Position numbers and translations under genes: made by a program | The notes under the pieces: generated by a model | The model's database searches: none | Told to the model about the DNA's origin: nothing | The model's input: only the letters and a program-made list of their open reading frames with translations | From: Terriglobales bacterium | GTDB lineage: Bacteria; Acidobacteriota; Terriglobia; Terriglobales; Acidobacteriaceae | Reading direction: 5' to 3' | Assembly: GCA_035561515.1 (NCBI GenBank) | Contig: DATMXP010000047.1 | Location: forward strand, 1 to 64,000 | DNA: 64,000 bases | In this document: in pieces, positions 7,521-15,561 of the stretch | How positions within the stretch are numbered: the stretch's first letter is position 1 | Layout: the number at the start of each line of letters is the position of its first letter

Positions 7521-8414
7521 ATGAGTCAGGACAAGAAAAAGCAGGCCCTTGGCCGCGGATTGAGCTCTCTTATTCCCGCAGCACGCGCAACGGCAACGGT
7601 CGCTGCCCCCGTACAAGCTCCGGTCGTGACCGGCGAGGCCGTCCAGCAGATTCCGATTGCAGATATAGATCCGAACCCTTACCAGACGCGAATTCAGGTA
7701 GATGAGCACTCTCTCAATGAATTGGCGGATTCAATCCGGGTTCAGGGAGTGCTTCAGCCCGTAGTTCTGCGGCAGATTGCTGGAGCAAAACTCCAGCTCG
7801 TAGCAGGGCAGAGGCGCTTGCTGGCTTCGGAACGAGCCGGCAAGACGACTGTTCCCGCCATCGTCAGGCAGCTCTCTGACGAGCAGGCGATTGAACTGAC
7901 GATCATCGAGAATCTACAGCGCGAGGACCTGAACCCTCTGGATCAGGCGGCGGCGTTTGAAAAGTTGTCGTCAAAGTGCGGGTTAACGCAGGAGCAGATT
8001 GCGCAACGGACGGGGAAGGATCGCGCGACGGTTGCGAACTACATGCGTCTGCTGCGGCTTCCGGATGAAGTGCGCGACTGGATCCGTTCCGGCGATCTGA
8101 CCATGGGACATGCCAGGGCACTCATGGCTCTGGACCTTGCCGTCGAGCAGATCGATGCGGCCAAGCGGGTGCTGAAGGATGCGATGTCCGTGCGGCAGAC
8201 CGAGCAACTGGTTGCTAAGTGGGGGCAGCCGGTAGAGAAGAAAGAGGCGCCGGTAAAGGTCATGGACCCGAACGTCAAAGAGGCGCAGCGCGAACTCGAA
8301 CGGGCGCTCGGATGCCGTGTCATCATTGATGACAAAAAGGGAAGAGGCAAGGTAGTCATCCAGTACAAGACCCTGGAAGACTTCGACCGGATTGTGGAAG
8401 CATTAACGAAATAG
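7521..8414 (+). CDS. parB: Chromosome partitioning protein ParB (Spo0J) with GQRR in place of GERR
   Basis: ParB binds parS, closes as a CTP-dependent clamp and slides along DNA. Seen in order are the N-terminal LGRGLSSLIP (ParA-contact type), IDPNPYQTR, GVLQPVVLR, box II TIIENLQREDLNPLDQA, the HTH LTQEQIAQRTGKDRATVANY and a C-terminal dimer domain. The CTP-binding motif normally reads GERRFRA; here it is GQRRLLA, with the Gln codon CAG at 7809-7811. In Bacillus Spo0J the matching E78Q change allows CTP binding but blocks hydrolysis. ATG 7521 is preferred, with AGGACAGGAA before it; GTG 7506 is an in-frame alternative. Length is 297 residues. Confidence 0.95.
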   Translation: MSQDKKKQALGRGLSSLIPAARATATVAAPVQAPVVTGEAVQQIPIADIDPNPYQTRIQVDEHSLNELADSIRVQGVLQPVVLRQIAGAKLQLVAGQRRLLASERAGKTTVPAIVRQLSDEQAIELTIIENLQREDLNPLDQAAAFEKLSSKCGLTQEQIAQRTGKDRATVANYMRLLRLPDEVRDWIRSGDLTMGHARALMALDLAVEQIDAAKRVLKDAMSVRQTEQLVAKWGQPVEKKEAPVKVMDPNVKEAQRELERALGCRVIIDDKKGRGKVVIQYKTLEDFDRIVEALTK

Positions 8415-8543
8415 TTAGTTGATTGCGGCGGCGTACCTGTGGTTATCCTTGTAGGCATTTAACTATTGCGTTATGTGGCAGCTGGGGAAACCTGTCTCGA
8501 AAACTAGATCCAGCCATCAGCATCTCGGGTAGCCGGCAACTAA

Positions 8544-8921
8544 TTAAAGTTCGGCAATTACTTCGATTTCCACGAGCACATCCTTGGGCAGGCGCGACAC
8601 CTCCACGGTGGAGCGTGCGGGACGGTGCTCTCCAAAGTGCCGGCCATAAACCTCGTTCATCTTCGCGAAGTCGTCCATGCTCTTCAGAAACACCGTGGTC
8701 TTCACCACGCGATTCAGGCTCAGTCCGCCAGCTTTCAGGATCGCCGCCAGATTTTTCATCACGCGATCCGTCTGAGCAGCAGTATCACCATCGATGACCT
8801 GGCCGGTCGAGGGGTCGATGGCGATCTGCCCGGAGGTAAACAGAAAACCCCCGACCTTCAGTGCCTGCGAGTAGGGTCCGATCGCCTGTGGTGCATCTTT
8901 CGTCGCCACAACTTCTGCCAT
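8544..8921 (-). CDS. RidA family 2-iminobutanoate/2-iminopropanoate deaminase
   Basis: RidA hydrolyses reactive enamine/imine intermediates released by PLP enzymes such as threonine dehydratase. The 125-residue protein has the classic features: DAPQAIGPYSQALKVGGFLF, SGQIAIDP, and RPARSTVEVSRLPKDVLVEI carrying the catalytic Arg. I set the start at 8921 because GGAGG lies five bases upstream. A longer in-frame ATG at 8963 would add 14 residues not seen in the family. It stands alone, downstream of and convergent with parB. Confidence 0.93.
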   Translation of the reverse strand: MAEVVATKDAPQAIGPYSQALKVGGFLFTSGQIAIDPSTGQVIDGDTAAQTDRVMKNLAAILKAGGLSLNRVVKTTVFLKSMDDFAKMNEVYGRHFGEHRPARSTVEVSRLPKDVLVEIEVIAEL

Positions 8922-8986
8922 GTACGCCTCCGTGAACTCGACATTATCGCAGATGCGCCGCACCGAGCCGCGTTACACTCACCACA

Positions 8987-10276
8987 ATGGTTGACGATCC
9001 TTGCCGGATGACCCTGAAGGAAGCGTCGGAGGCGATCCGAAGCCGGCGCATTTCGCCGGTTGAACTGACGCACGCATGCTTGTCGCGCGTTGAGCGCGAG
9101 GATAAGCACATCAATTCGTTCATCACCGTCCTGCACGAGGAGGCGCTCGCCGAAGCGCGCAAAGCCGAAGAGCAGGTCGCATCGGGCGACTGGCGCGGCC
9201 CTCTGCACGGAATTCCCATCTCGATCAAAGACCTCATCAATTTGGAAGGGAAGCTCACGACGGCCGGCAGCCGGGTGTTTCTGGACAGGATCGCCATCGA
9301 GGATGCCGACGTCGTTTGTCGGCTCAAATCCGCGGGAGCCGTGATCGTCGGCAAAAACAACCTGCATGAATTTGCTTACGGCGGAAGCGGGGTGGTAAGT
9401 CACTTCGGCCCGGTCCGAAACCCGAGAGATCGGGCGCGGATAACCGGCGGATCTTCGTCGGGATCAGCCGCTGCGGTAGCGGCGGGGTTCTGTTTTGCGT
9501 CGATCGGAACGGACACTGCGGGATCGATTCGTCTGCCGGCGGCGTGCTGTGGTGTGGTTGGGCTGAAGCCGGCGTTTGGCCGTCTTAGCCTGGAAGGAAT
9601 TGTCCCGCTCGCGTGGTCATACGATCACGTTGGCCCAATTGCCCGCACCGTGGAAGACGCGGAGATCGTGTTCAAAGCATTGGGGGGAACTGTTTCTGCC
9701 GAACGGAGGCCGCTCCGAATCGGAATCGCTCGAAAGTACTTCTTCGAAAACGCGGATGCCGCGGTCGTCACCGCAATTGAGAATGTTGTCGAAGCTATTG
9801 CGAAACACGTCGCGTCCGTCGTTGAGATCACTGTTCCCGTGGACGAAGACCGTACTGTTTCAGGTGCGGAATCGTGGCAGTTCCACGAAAAGTACGTTCG
9901 CGAATGTCCGAGTCTCTATGACCCGAGAACACTGACGAGGATCCGCTCTGGTGAACACTACTCGCCAGAAGCCATCGAAGAGAAACGCCGAGAACTCGAG
10001 CGCATACGTCGAAGCGTCCCGGATCTTTTCCGCAATGTAGATGTCATCATCACGCCTACTTCTCCGATTCTTCCTCCGACGTTTACGGAGATCGAAGCCA
10101 ATCCGGACAGCCTTCGGCCGAAAGAGTTGCTGATGCTTCGCAATACGCGGGTGTGGAACGTCTATGGCGTGCCGGCGATCAGCGTTCCATGCGGCGAGAT
10201 GATCGGTATCCAGATTGCGGGATTGGACGAAAGCACAGTGCTGGCCGCAGCCAAGCTGGTCGAGCGACTTCAGTAG
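8987..10276 (+). CDS. Amidase signature family hydrolase (GatA-like)
   Basis: This 429-residue protein belongs to the amidase signature family, which uses a Ser-cisSer-Lys triad to hydrolyse or transfer amides. The Lys is Lys81 in GIPISIKD, the Gly/Ser-rich loop is ITGGSSSGSAAAVAAG (about 152-167) and the nucleophile is Ser180 in GTDTAGSIR. It resembles GatA, but no gatB or gatC is nearby and the C-terminus is short, so a general amidase acting on small amides is as likely as a role in Gln/Asn-tRNA formation. The 3' end overlaps the HD-GYP gene by seven bases, tail to tail. Confidence 0.85.
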   Translation: MVDDPCRMTLKEASEAIRSRRISPVELTHACLSRVEREDKHINSFITVLHEEALAEARKAEEQVASGDWRGPLHGIPISIKDLINLEGKLTTAGSRVFLDRIAIEDADVVCRLKSAGAVIVGKNNLHEFAYGGSGVVSHFGPVRNPRDRARITGGSSSGSAAAVAAGFCFASIGTDTAGSIRLPAACCGVVGLKPAFGRLSLEGIVPLAWSYDHVGPIARTVEDAEIVFKALGGTVSAERRPLRIGIARKYFFENADAAVVTAIENVVEAIAKHVASVVEITVPVDEDRTVSGAESWQFHEKYVRECPSLYDPRTLTRIRSGEHYSPEAIEEKRRELERIRRSVPDLFRNVDVIITPTSPILPPTFTEIEANPDSLRPKELLMLRNTRVWNVYGVPAISVPCGEMIGIQIAGLDESTVLAAAKLVERLQ

Positions 10277-12327
10277 GCGTAAGGCTCAACCTTCCACTTG
10301 TCGAAGACCTTGGCTTCCAGGAACAACTGGAACAACTCGGCATCGAGTTCGCCATCCTTCACGGCAAACCCGAGAATCTGAATGGCGCGCTCAGCGGTAA
10401 CCGCCTTCTTGTAAGGACGGTCGCCGGCTGCAAGCGCGTCAAAGATGTCCGAGATGGTCATCATGCGCGTTTGCAACGGAATCTCAGGAGCCGAAAGTTT
10501 GTACGGATAGCCCTCGCCATTCATTTTTTCGTGGTGGCCTCTGGCGATCTCAGGAATGCTGCGGATCTCAGTTGTCCACGGTATCTGATTCAGAAAGTTG
10601 TACGTGTGCACGACATGCGATTCGATCTGGCGCCGCTCTGCGTCATTCAGGGAGCCCTTGCGGATGGAAAGTAACCGAACTTCTTCCGGTTGCAGTAATG
10701 GGAACTGCGAGCCATCCATGTCCGTGACCACGGTCTTCGCGATGTCGTATAAGCGATCGAAGCTGCCGTTCGGCAAAACGGTTGGCTCGTTGGAGTCACA
10801 CACCATTGTGAACTGCTCATCCAAGCTGGCAATCACCTGCTTGAATTCGGCTTCCAAAGTTGGTTCGCTCGCGGCAAACACTTCTTTGCCTCTCTCGAGC
10901 AGCACTTGCAGCTTGCGACGCAGCATCTCGGTTTCGGCGGTCCGTTTCGCGAACTGAAACCTGCGGAAAATCAAATCGAGTTGCAGCGGGTAGAGCTTCT
11001 TCGCCTTTACCAGGACGTCTTCGCGAACGCCAACTTTGCCGAAATCATGCAACAGAGAGGCGTAGCGAATCTCCTTCATCTGGTCGCGAGTGAACTTTAC
11101 GTCGCGATAGCGGCCACTTTCGCAGCGATCGACCGCTTCCGCCAGGGCGACCGTAAGATTTGCCACGCGGAACGAATGGCCTGAAGTCGTGGGATCGCGG
11201 GCTTCAATCGCGGTTACCGATGCCTTGACGAAGCCTTCGAATAGTTTCTGGATCGCCTCGTACAAACGGCTGTTCTCCAGCGCGACAGCGGCCTGGCTTG
11301 CAAGGGAGATGATCATCTCCTGCTGACGGACCGAAAATGGGACGATCTCAGCTGCTACAACCTTCACGGACGTAAGCCTGGAATCGAAATTCCGCTTGGC
11401 GTTCAGGAGTTGGACGACTCCGACGATCTCGCCCTTCTGGTTGCGCATCGGCACGGCAAGAATCGATTTGGTACGGTAGCCCGAGTCCTCATCGAACTTT
11501 CGGTTGATCTGGAAGGTAACGCCCTCGGGCATGTGATACGCGTCTTCGAGGTTGACGCTTTCGCCCGTAAGTGCAACGAAGCCGGCGATGGAATTCTCGC
11601 TGATCTCCATCACGGTTTCGCGGAACGGAACTGGGATACTGTCGTTCTGAGCCACCTTGAAGCGAAGGACCTTCCTGGTCGCCTCTCTTGGGTGGGCCGC
11701 CAGCTTCGCGCCGCCAACTTCGATTACCGGCTCTGTCGCTGCCGGGGTATTCGGATCGCGCGGAATCGGTTGATCTTCAACCAGGTAAAGCGATCCTGCG
11801 TCCGCACGGGTAATCTCGCGCGATTTCGCAAGGATCATCTCCAGCAGCTTTTCGGTATCGTGTTCCGCAGAAAGCGCCGCCCCGATCGCGTTCAGTTCCC
11901 GGATCTCTTTCGTCGCTCCCGCCAAACGCTCATTTACGTCGCGGCGCGTCGCCAGCAGGTGGATGTGATCGATGGCGTTGTCAATAGCACGCTCGACCAA
12001 CCCGGGCGGCGTCATGACGGGAAGATAAGCGTATACGACTGCATCAGTCCGCGGATCGCGATATCGCCAGTCGGAGAGGGCAATTACGCGCACATTTGGC
12101 GCGCGCAACAGGGAGGCCTTTTCAGCGATCATCCGCTCGAGTGAGGTAACGACTACAGTCTCCGAATCGCGATCCTTGCCGAAGTCGTCGAAGTTCAGGC
12201 GCAGGTAGTGCTGCAGTCCGGCGAGCGATGCTTTCGCGACATCATCGCCTTCGAAGAACACTACCGCTGGAAGGTTTTGGAATCCGGTCTTTTCGCGAGG
12301 CGCTGATACTTTGGCCGTGGTACTCAT
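10270..12327 (-). CDS. GAF and HD-GYP domain protein, putative c-di-GMP phosphodiesterase
   Basis: The 685-residue protein has a receiver-like N-terminus without the usual Asp pocket (about 15-125), a GAF domain (about 150-345) and an HD-GYP domain. HD-GYP enzymes degrade cyclic di-GMP. The metal motif LLHDFGKVGV is near residue 427 and HHEKMNGEGYP near 596. These are about 170 residues apart, far more than the 60-70 of typical members, because of a charged, mostly helical insertion of roughly 100 residues (from about FAKRTAETEMLRRKL). The insertion may regulate activity. It is divergent from the cNMP-PilB gene, which suggests a shared motility or surface-signalling role. Confidence 0.88.
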   Translation of the reverse strand: MSTTAKVSAPREKTGFQNLPAVVFFEGDDVAKASLAGLQHYLRLNFDDFGKDRDSETVVVTSLERMIAEKASLLRAPNVRVIALSDWRYRDPRTDAVVYAYLPVMTPPGLVERAIDNAIDHIHLLATRRDVNERLAGATKEIRELNAIGAALSAEHDTEKLLEMILAKSREITRADAGSLYLVEDQPIPRDPNTPAATEPVIEVGGAKLAAHPREATRKVLRFKVAQNDSIPVPFRETVMEISENSIAGFVALTGESVNLEDAYHMPEGVTFQINRKFDEDSGYRTKSILAVPMRNQKGEIVGVVQLLNAKRNFDSRLTSVKVVAAEIVPFSVRQQEMIISLASQAAVALENSRLYEAIQKLFEGFVKASVTAIEARDPTTSGHSFRVANLTVALAEAVDRCESGRYRDVKFTRDQMKEIRYASLLHDFGKVGVREDVLVKAKKLYPLQLDLIFRRFQFAKRTAETEMLRRKLQVLLERGKEVFAASEPTLEAEFKQVIASLDEQFTMVCDSNEPTVLPNGSFDRLYDIAKTVVTDMDGSQFPLLQPEEVRLLSIRKGSLNDAERRQIESHVVHTYNFLNQIPWTTEIRSIPEIARGHHEKMNGEGYPYKLSAPEIPLQTRMMTISDIFDALAAGDRPYKKAVTAERAIQILGFAVKDGELDAELFQLFLEAKVFDKWKVEPYAY

Positions 12328-12509
12328 CGTCCTGCCCGTACAAACAGCGAGCCGTCCTTCGGGGGTAGGTGGCTGAATGCGCGCTACTATAGCGCACCCG
12401 TAAGTCGACTGGGTAGTGTCGATCCTGTGGCGTTAGGACAATGCCTGCTTACGGAAGTCGAACGCCGGCCAAGATTTTGACTACTGGGTTTCCCGTCCGG
12501 AAAGCGCAC

Positions 12510-12537
12510 TTGGGGCAGTTACGAACTGGTATATAAT
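12510..12537 (+). promoter_or_regulatory. Candidate sigma-70 promoter of the pilB-like gene
   Basis: A perfect -10 TATAAT at 12532-12537 is preceded by TTGGGG at 12510-12515 with a 16-base spacer. It lies in the 323-base gap between the divergent HD-GYP and PilB genes and would give a leader of about 105 bases. I see nothing else clear in 12328-12650. Confidence 0.5.
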
Positions 12538-12650
12538 CCACGCCGCTCCCCCAAAGTTTTCGGAATACGTGTGCGCAATAGATGGCGCGCGACCGCATTC
12601 GTTTGGTCATTCCTGCACCGTACACGGGTGTTGCCCTTTAGGAGACGAAT

Positions 12651-14732
12651 ATGTCAACGCTGGATCATTCGCTGATCGGAGCTGCTGCTGCGCCTGCCAA
12701 AGAGCATGGCGAAGGTGAACCGCAGCACTTCTTACAGAGAATCAAGCTGTTCAGCGCTCTTTCTTCGCACGAATGCCAGGAAGTGGTGAAGCGGATGAAA
12801 CGCCGCGATTTTCCGCCGCATGCGCTGATTGTCCGGGAAGGGCAACCCGGCAACTCCATGTTCTTTATTACGGCTGGTTTGGTCGAGGTTCGCAAAAAAG
12901 ACCCGAACACCGGCATCGACTTCCTGCTCAGTGAGATGGGGCCGGGCCAGAATTTCGGTGAAATGTCACTGCTGACGGGGAAGCCACGCACCGCGTCAGT
13001 GACGGCGATTCAGCCCACCACCTGTGCGGTCCTCGAGCAGCCCGACTTTCAGAACGTGCTGATGCAGTATCCGAAGATCGGATTGGCGTTGACCACGATT
13101 CTGGCGGAACGCCTGGAGGAAGCGAATAAGCAGAGCGGCATTGAGTTTATCAATTTGGCGAAGCTGCAATTCGATCCGCGAGTACTGGCGCTGCTGCCGC
13201 AGCAAACGATGCTGCAGCACAAGGTCATCCCGGTGGCGTTCATCAACAACCGCCTCAGCTTGGCCATGGTGAACCCAAACAACATCCTTGCCCTCGACGA
13301 TATCCGACGCGTGATTAAAGGCGTGATGATCGAGCCGCTGGTGACCACGGAAGATGATTTCAAGAAGTTCATGAGCGCTACGTATCCCACGCTCATGAAG
13401 AAAGAAGGCGCTGCGGAAGGAAGACCTCCGGACACGTTCGGCGGAGTCGCCGCAGCCGCGACCGCAAGTGCCGACGTGTTCGATCTACTGCAGTCGGACC
13501 TGATCCGTGATCTCCAGATGACCGAGGACACGACGATTTCGGCTGACAACAAGCAGGACCTGATGAGCGCCTCCGAAGACGCGCCCATCATCCGTCTCGC
13601 CAATTCCATTCTCGGCCTCGCGATTAAGAAGGGCGCCAGCGATATTCATGTTGAGCCCATGGAGAACAATGTCCAGATCCGCTACCGCCTGGATGGCGTT
13701 CTGCAAACGGTTCAGAACCTGCCGAAGAAAGTGCAGTTGGGACTTGTGTCGCGCCTGAAGATTCTGAGCAAGCTGGACATCTCCGAGAAGCGCCTGCCGC
13801 AAGACGGCCGCATCAGCGTGATGATGGAGGGCCGTCCGATCGATTTCCGCGTCTCGACGGTACCGGCGAAATGGGGCGAGAAAGTCTGCATGCGCATCCT
13901 CGACCGGCAGAACACCACGCTCGGTCTCGACAAACTGGTCACGCACGAAGGCACGCTGAAACTCATTCGCGAGTTGATTAATCAGCCGTACGGCATCATG
14001 TACGTGACCGGTCCCACAGGTTCGGGTAAAACGACGACGCTCTATTCAGCGCTGGCGGAGATCAACGATCCGGGCGTGAACATCTCCACGGTGGAAGACC
14101 CGATCGAGTACGACCTCCCGGGCGTGGTTCAGATTCAGACGAATAAGGACATCGGCCTGGATTTTGCGCGCGTACTGCGGTCTTTCTTGCGCCAGGATCC
14201 CGACATCATCCTGGTCGGCGAAACGCGCGACAAAGAGACCGCGCACATCGCTGTGGAAGCTGCGCTTACCGGACACCTCGTGTTCACCACGCTGCATACC
14301 AACAACGCCGCAGGCTCGTTCACGCGTTTGAACGAAATGGGAATCGAGCCGTTCCTGGTTTCCTCTTCCACGATCGGTGTTATGGCACAGCGCCTGGCGC
14401 GTCGACTGTGTTCCAAGTGCAAACAGGCTTATGTGGCAGACGACGCCACCTGTGAGTTCATGGGAGTACCGAAAGGCTCGACGCTCTACAAAGCCGTGGG
14501 CTGCGATCAGTGCAGCGGCAAAGGACTGCGTGGGCGCGTCGGCATCTACGAAGTGATGAAGATGAATCCCGAACTCCGCCAAATGGTCGCTAAAGGCGCT
14601 ACTGCGGACGAGATCCACGCCGCAGCGCTTCGCTACGGGATGCTCGACCTGAAGACCTATGCCGGAAAACTGCTGCTGAACGGTGATACTTCGGTCGAGG
14701 AAATCCTGCAAGTCGTCAGCGTCCAGAACTGA
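12651..14732 (+). CDS. PilB/GspE-type assembly ATPase fused to an N-terminal cyclic-nucleotide-binding domain
   Basis: This 693-residue ATPase drives type IV pilus extension or type II secretion. An N-terminal cNMP-binding (CRP-like) domain lies at about 28-150 and keeps the phosphate-cassette pattern GQNFGEMSLLTGKPRTASVTA in outline. An MshEN-like domain follows (about 165-260), then the PulE ATPase: Walker A GPTGSGKTTT, Asp box, Walker B region DIILVGETRD, His box TTLHTNNAAGS, and a zinc-type tetracysteine (CSKCKQAY...CDQCSGKG). Most PilB proteins lack the cNMP domain, so pilus assembly may respond to a cyclic nucleotide. No other pil genes are adjacent. Confidence 0.92.
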   Translation: MSTLDHSLIGAAAAPAKEHGEGEPQHFLQRIKLFSALSSHECQEVVKRMKRRDFPPHALIVREGQPGNSMFFITAGLVEVRKKDPNTGIDFLLSEMGPGQNFGEMSLLTGKPRTASVTAIQPTTCAVLEQPDFQNVLMQYPKIGLALTTILAERLEEANKQSGIEFINLAKLQFDPRVLALLPQQTMLQHKVIPVAFINNRLSLAMVNPNNILALDDIRRVIKGVMIEPLVTTEDDFKKFMSATYPTLMKKEGAAEGRPPDTFGGVAAAATASADVFDLLQSDLIRDLQMTEDTTISADNKQDLMSASEDAPIIRLANSILGLAIKKGASDIHVEPMENNVQIRYRLDGVLQTVQNLPKKVQLGLVSRLKILSKLDISEKRLPQDGRISVMMEGRPIDFRVSTVPAKWGEKVCMRILDRQNTTLGLDKLVTHEGTLKLIRELINQPYGIMYVTGPTGSGKTTTLYSALAEINDPGVNISTVEDPIEYDLPGVVQIQTNKDIGLDFARVLRSFLRQDPDIILVGETRDKETAHIAVEAALTGHLVFTTLHTNNAAGSFTRLNEMGIEPFLVSSSTIGVMAQRLARRLCSKCKQAYVADDATCEFMGVPKGSTLYKAVGCDQCSGKGLRGRVGIYEVMKMNPELRQMVAKGATADEIHAAALRYGMLDLKTYAGKLLLNGDTSVEEILQVVSVQN

Positions 14733-15060
14733 ATTGGTATTGAACCGTCGCGCCAGCGGTCCATGACCCCTATAACATCTGCGTTATTTGTCCAGCCAGT
14801 TGGACCGTGTCCGAGCTGATTTTTCGGCATTTTTAGCTGGTTTCCACAAGCAACTGGAGTACACTCGCGTCGGCCTTTCGGAAGCTGATTTTTCGCGCAT
14901 CCGGCACACCTCATCCCCAAAAACCCTGATTTCCACAGCTTTCATGGCAAAAACAGGTAAAAAACCCGCTAAAAATGCGGCAAAACGCTTTTCACTGAGG
15001 AAATCGCTGATGTAACATGGCGTCACTTCGCACTTGAAGACAAGTTCTGAAGGAGGATTC
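14733..15060. other. Intergenic region before the HU gene
   Basis: There is no convincing gene in this 328-base gap. AGCTGATTTT is repeated (around 14815 and 14883), and a short Lys-rich open frame from 14944 has no clear ribosome binding site. GGAGG at 15051-15055 belongs to the HU start. Confidence 0.4.
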
Positions 15061-15357
15061 ATGGCAGCAGGCATGACAAAGACCCAATTGGTCCGCCATC
15101 TCGCTGAGAAGACGGGCACCAACAATAAGACGGCAGCGGCGTTCCTTATGACGCTGACTGACACGGCCATCAAAGAAGCCAAGAAGAACGGTATCTTCGT
15201 TCTCCCCGGCCTCGGCCGTCTGAAGAAGTCGCAGCGCAAGGCGCGTATGGGCCGCAACCCGCAGACGGGCGAACCCATCAAGATCGCCGCAAAGACGGTG
15301 GCGAAGTTCTATCTCGCGAAGTCCGTGAAAGACTCCATCGCTCCGCCGAAGAAGTAG
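15061..15357 (+). CDS. HU-family DNA-binding protein
   Basis: HU-type proteins are small histone-like DNA-bending dimers of the nucleoid. The 98-residue protein begins MAAGMTKTQLVRHLAEKTG and carries the family core NGIFVLPGLGRLKKSQRKAR and GRNPQTGEPIKIAAKTVAKF. In this core the usual GFGTF arm is replaced by PGLGRL, as in the divergent HU proteins of several environmental phyla. The C-terminus is Lys/Pro-rich (APPKK). The start at 15061 follows AAGGAGGATTC. A strong terminator follows immediately, so the gene is monocistronic. Confidence 0.92.
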   Translation: MAAGMTKTQLVRHLAEKTGTNNKTAAAFLMTLTDTAIKEAKKNGIFVLPGLGRLKKSQRKARMGRNPQTGEPIKIAAKTVAKFYLAKSVKDSIAPPKK

Positions 15358-15373
15358 TTCGCGCAGGATCGAA

Positions 15374-15401
15374 AAAGCCCGGCCTACTCAGGTCGGGCTT
15401 T
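15374..15401 (+). terminator. Rho-independent terminator of the HU gene
   Basis: AAAGCCCG pairs with CGGGCTTT, and inner CCT pairs with AGG around an ACTC loop. The tail is TCTTCTTTT. Confidence 0.9.
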
Positions 15402-15561
15402 CTTCTTTTCGTCCCACAAAAGCTTGTTCCAAATTCGTAACAGACTTACGAATTTTCTTGATTTCGAGAAATTTCCTCTAACCTATTCGACAACTGCGAA
15501 ACACCCACCCAGACGCGGATGTGCTATTCCTTGCCGGCGCATCCGCGTCACCCTTTTTGCT

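Noticed and set aside
14944..15015. Short Lys-rich open frame before HU
   Set aside because: It has 23 codons, no good ribosome binding site and no known relative; more likely leader DNA.
14784..15281. Minus-strand frame across the HU gene
   Set aside because: It is antisense to HU, whose start, domain and terminator are clear.
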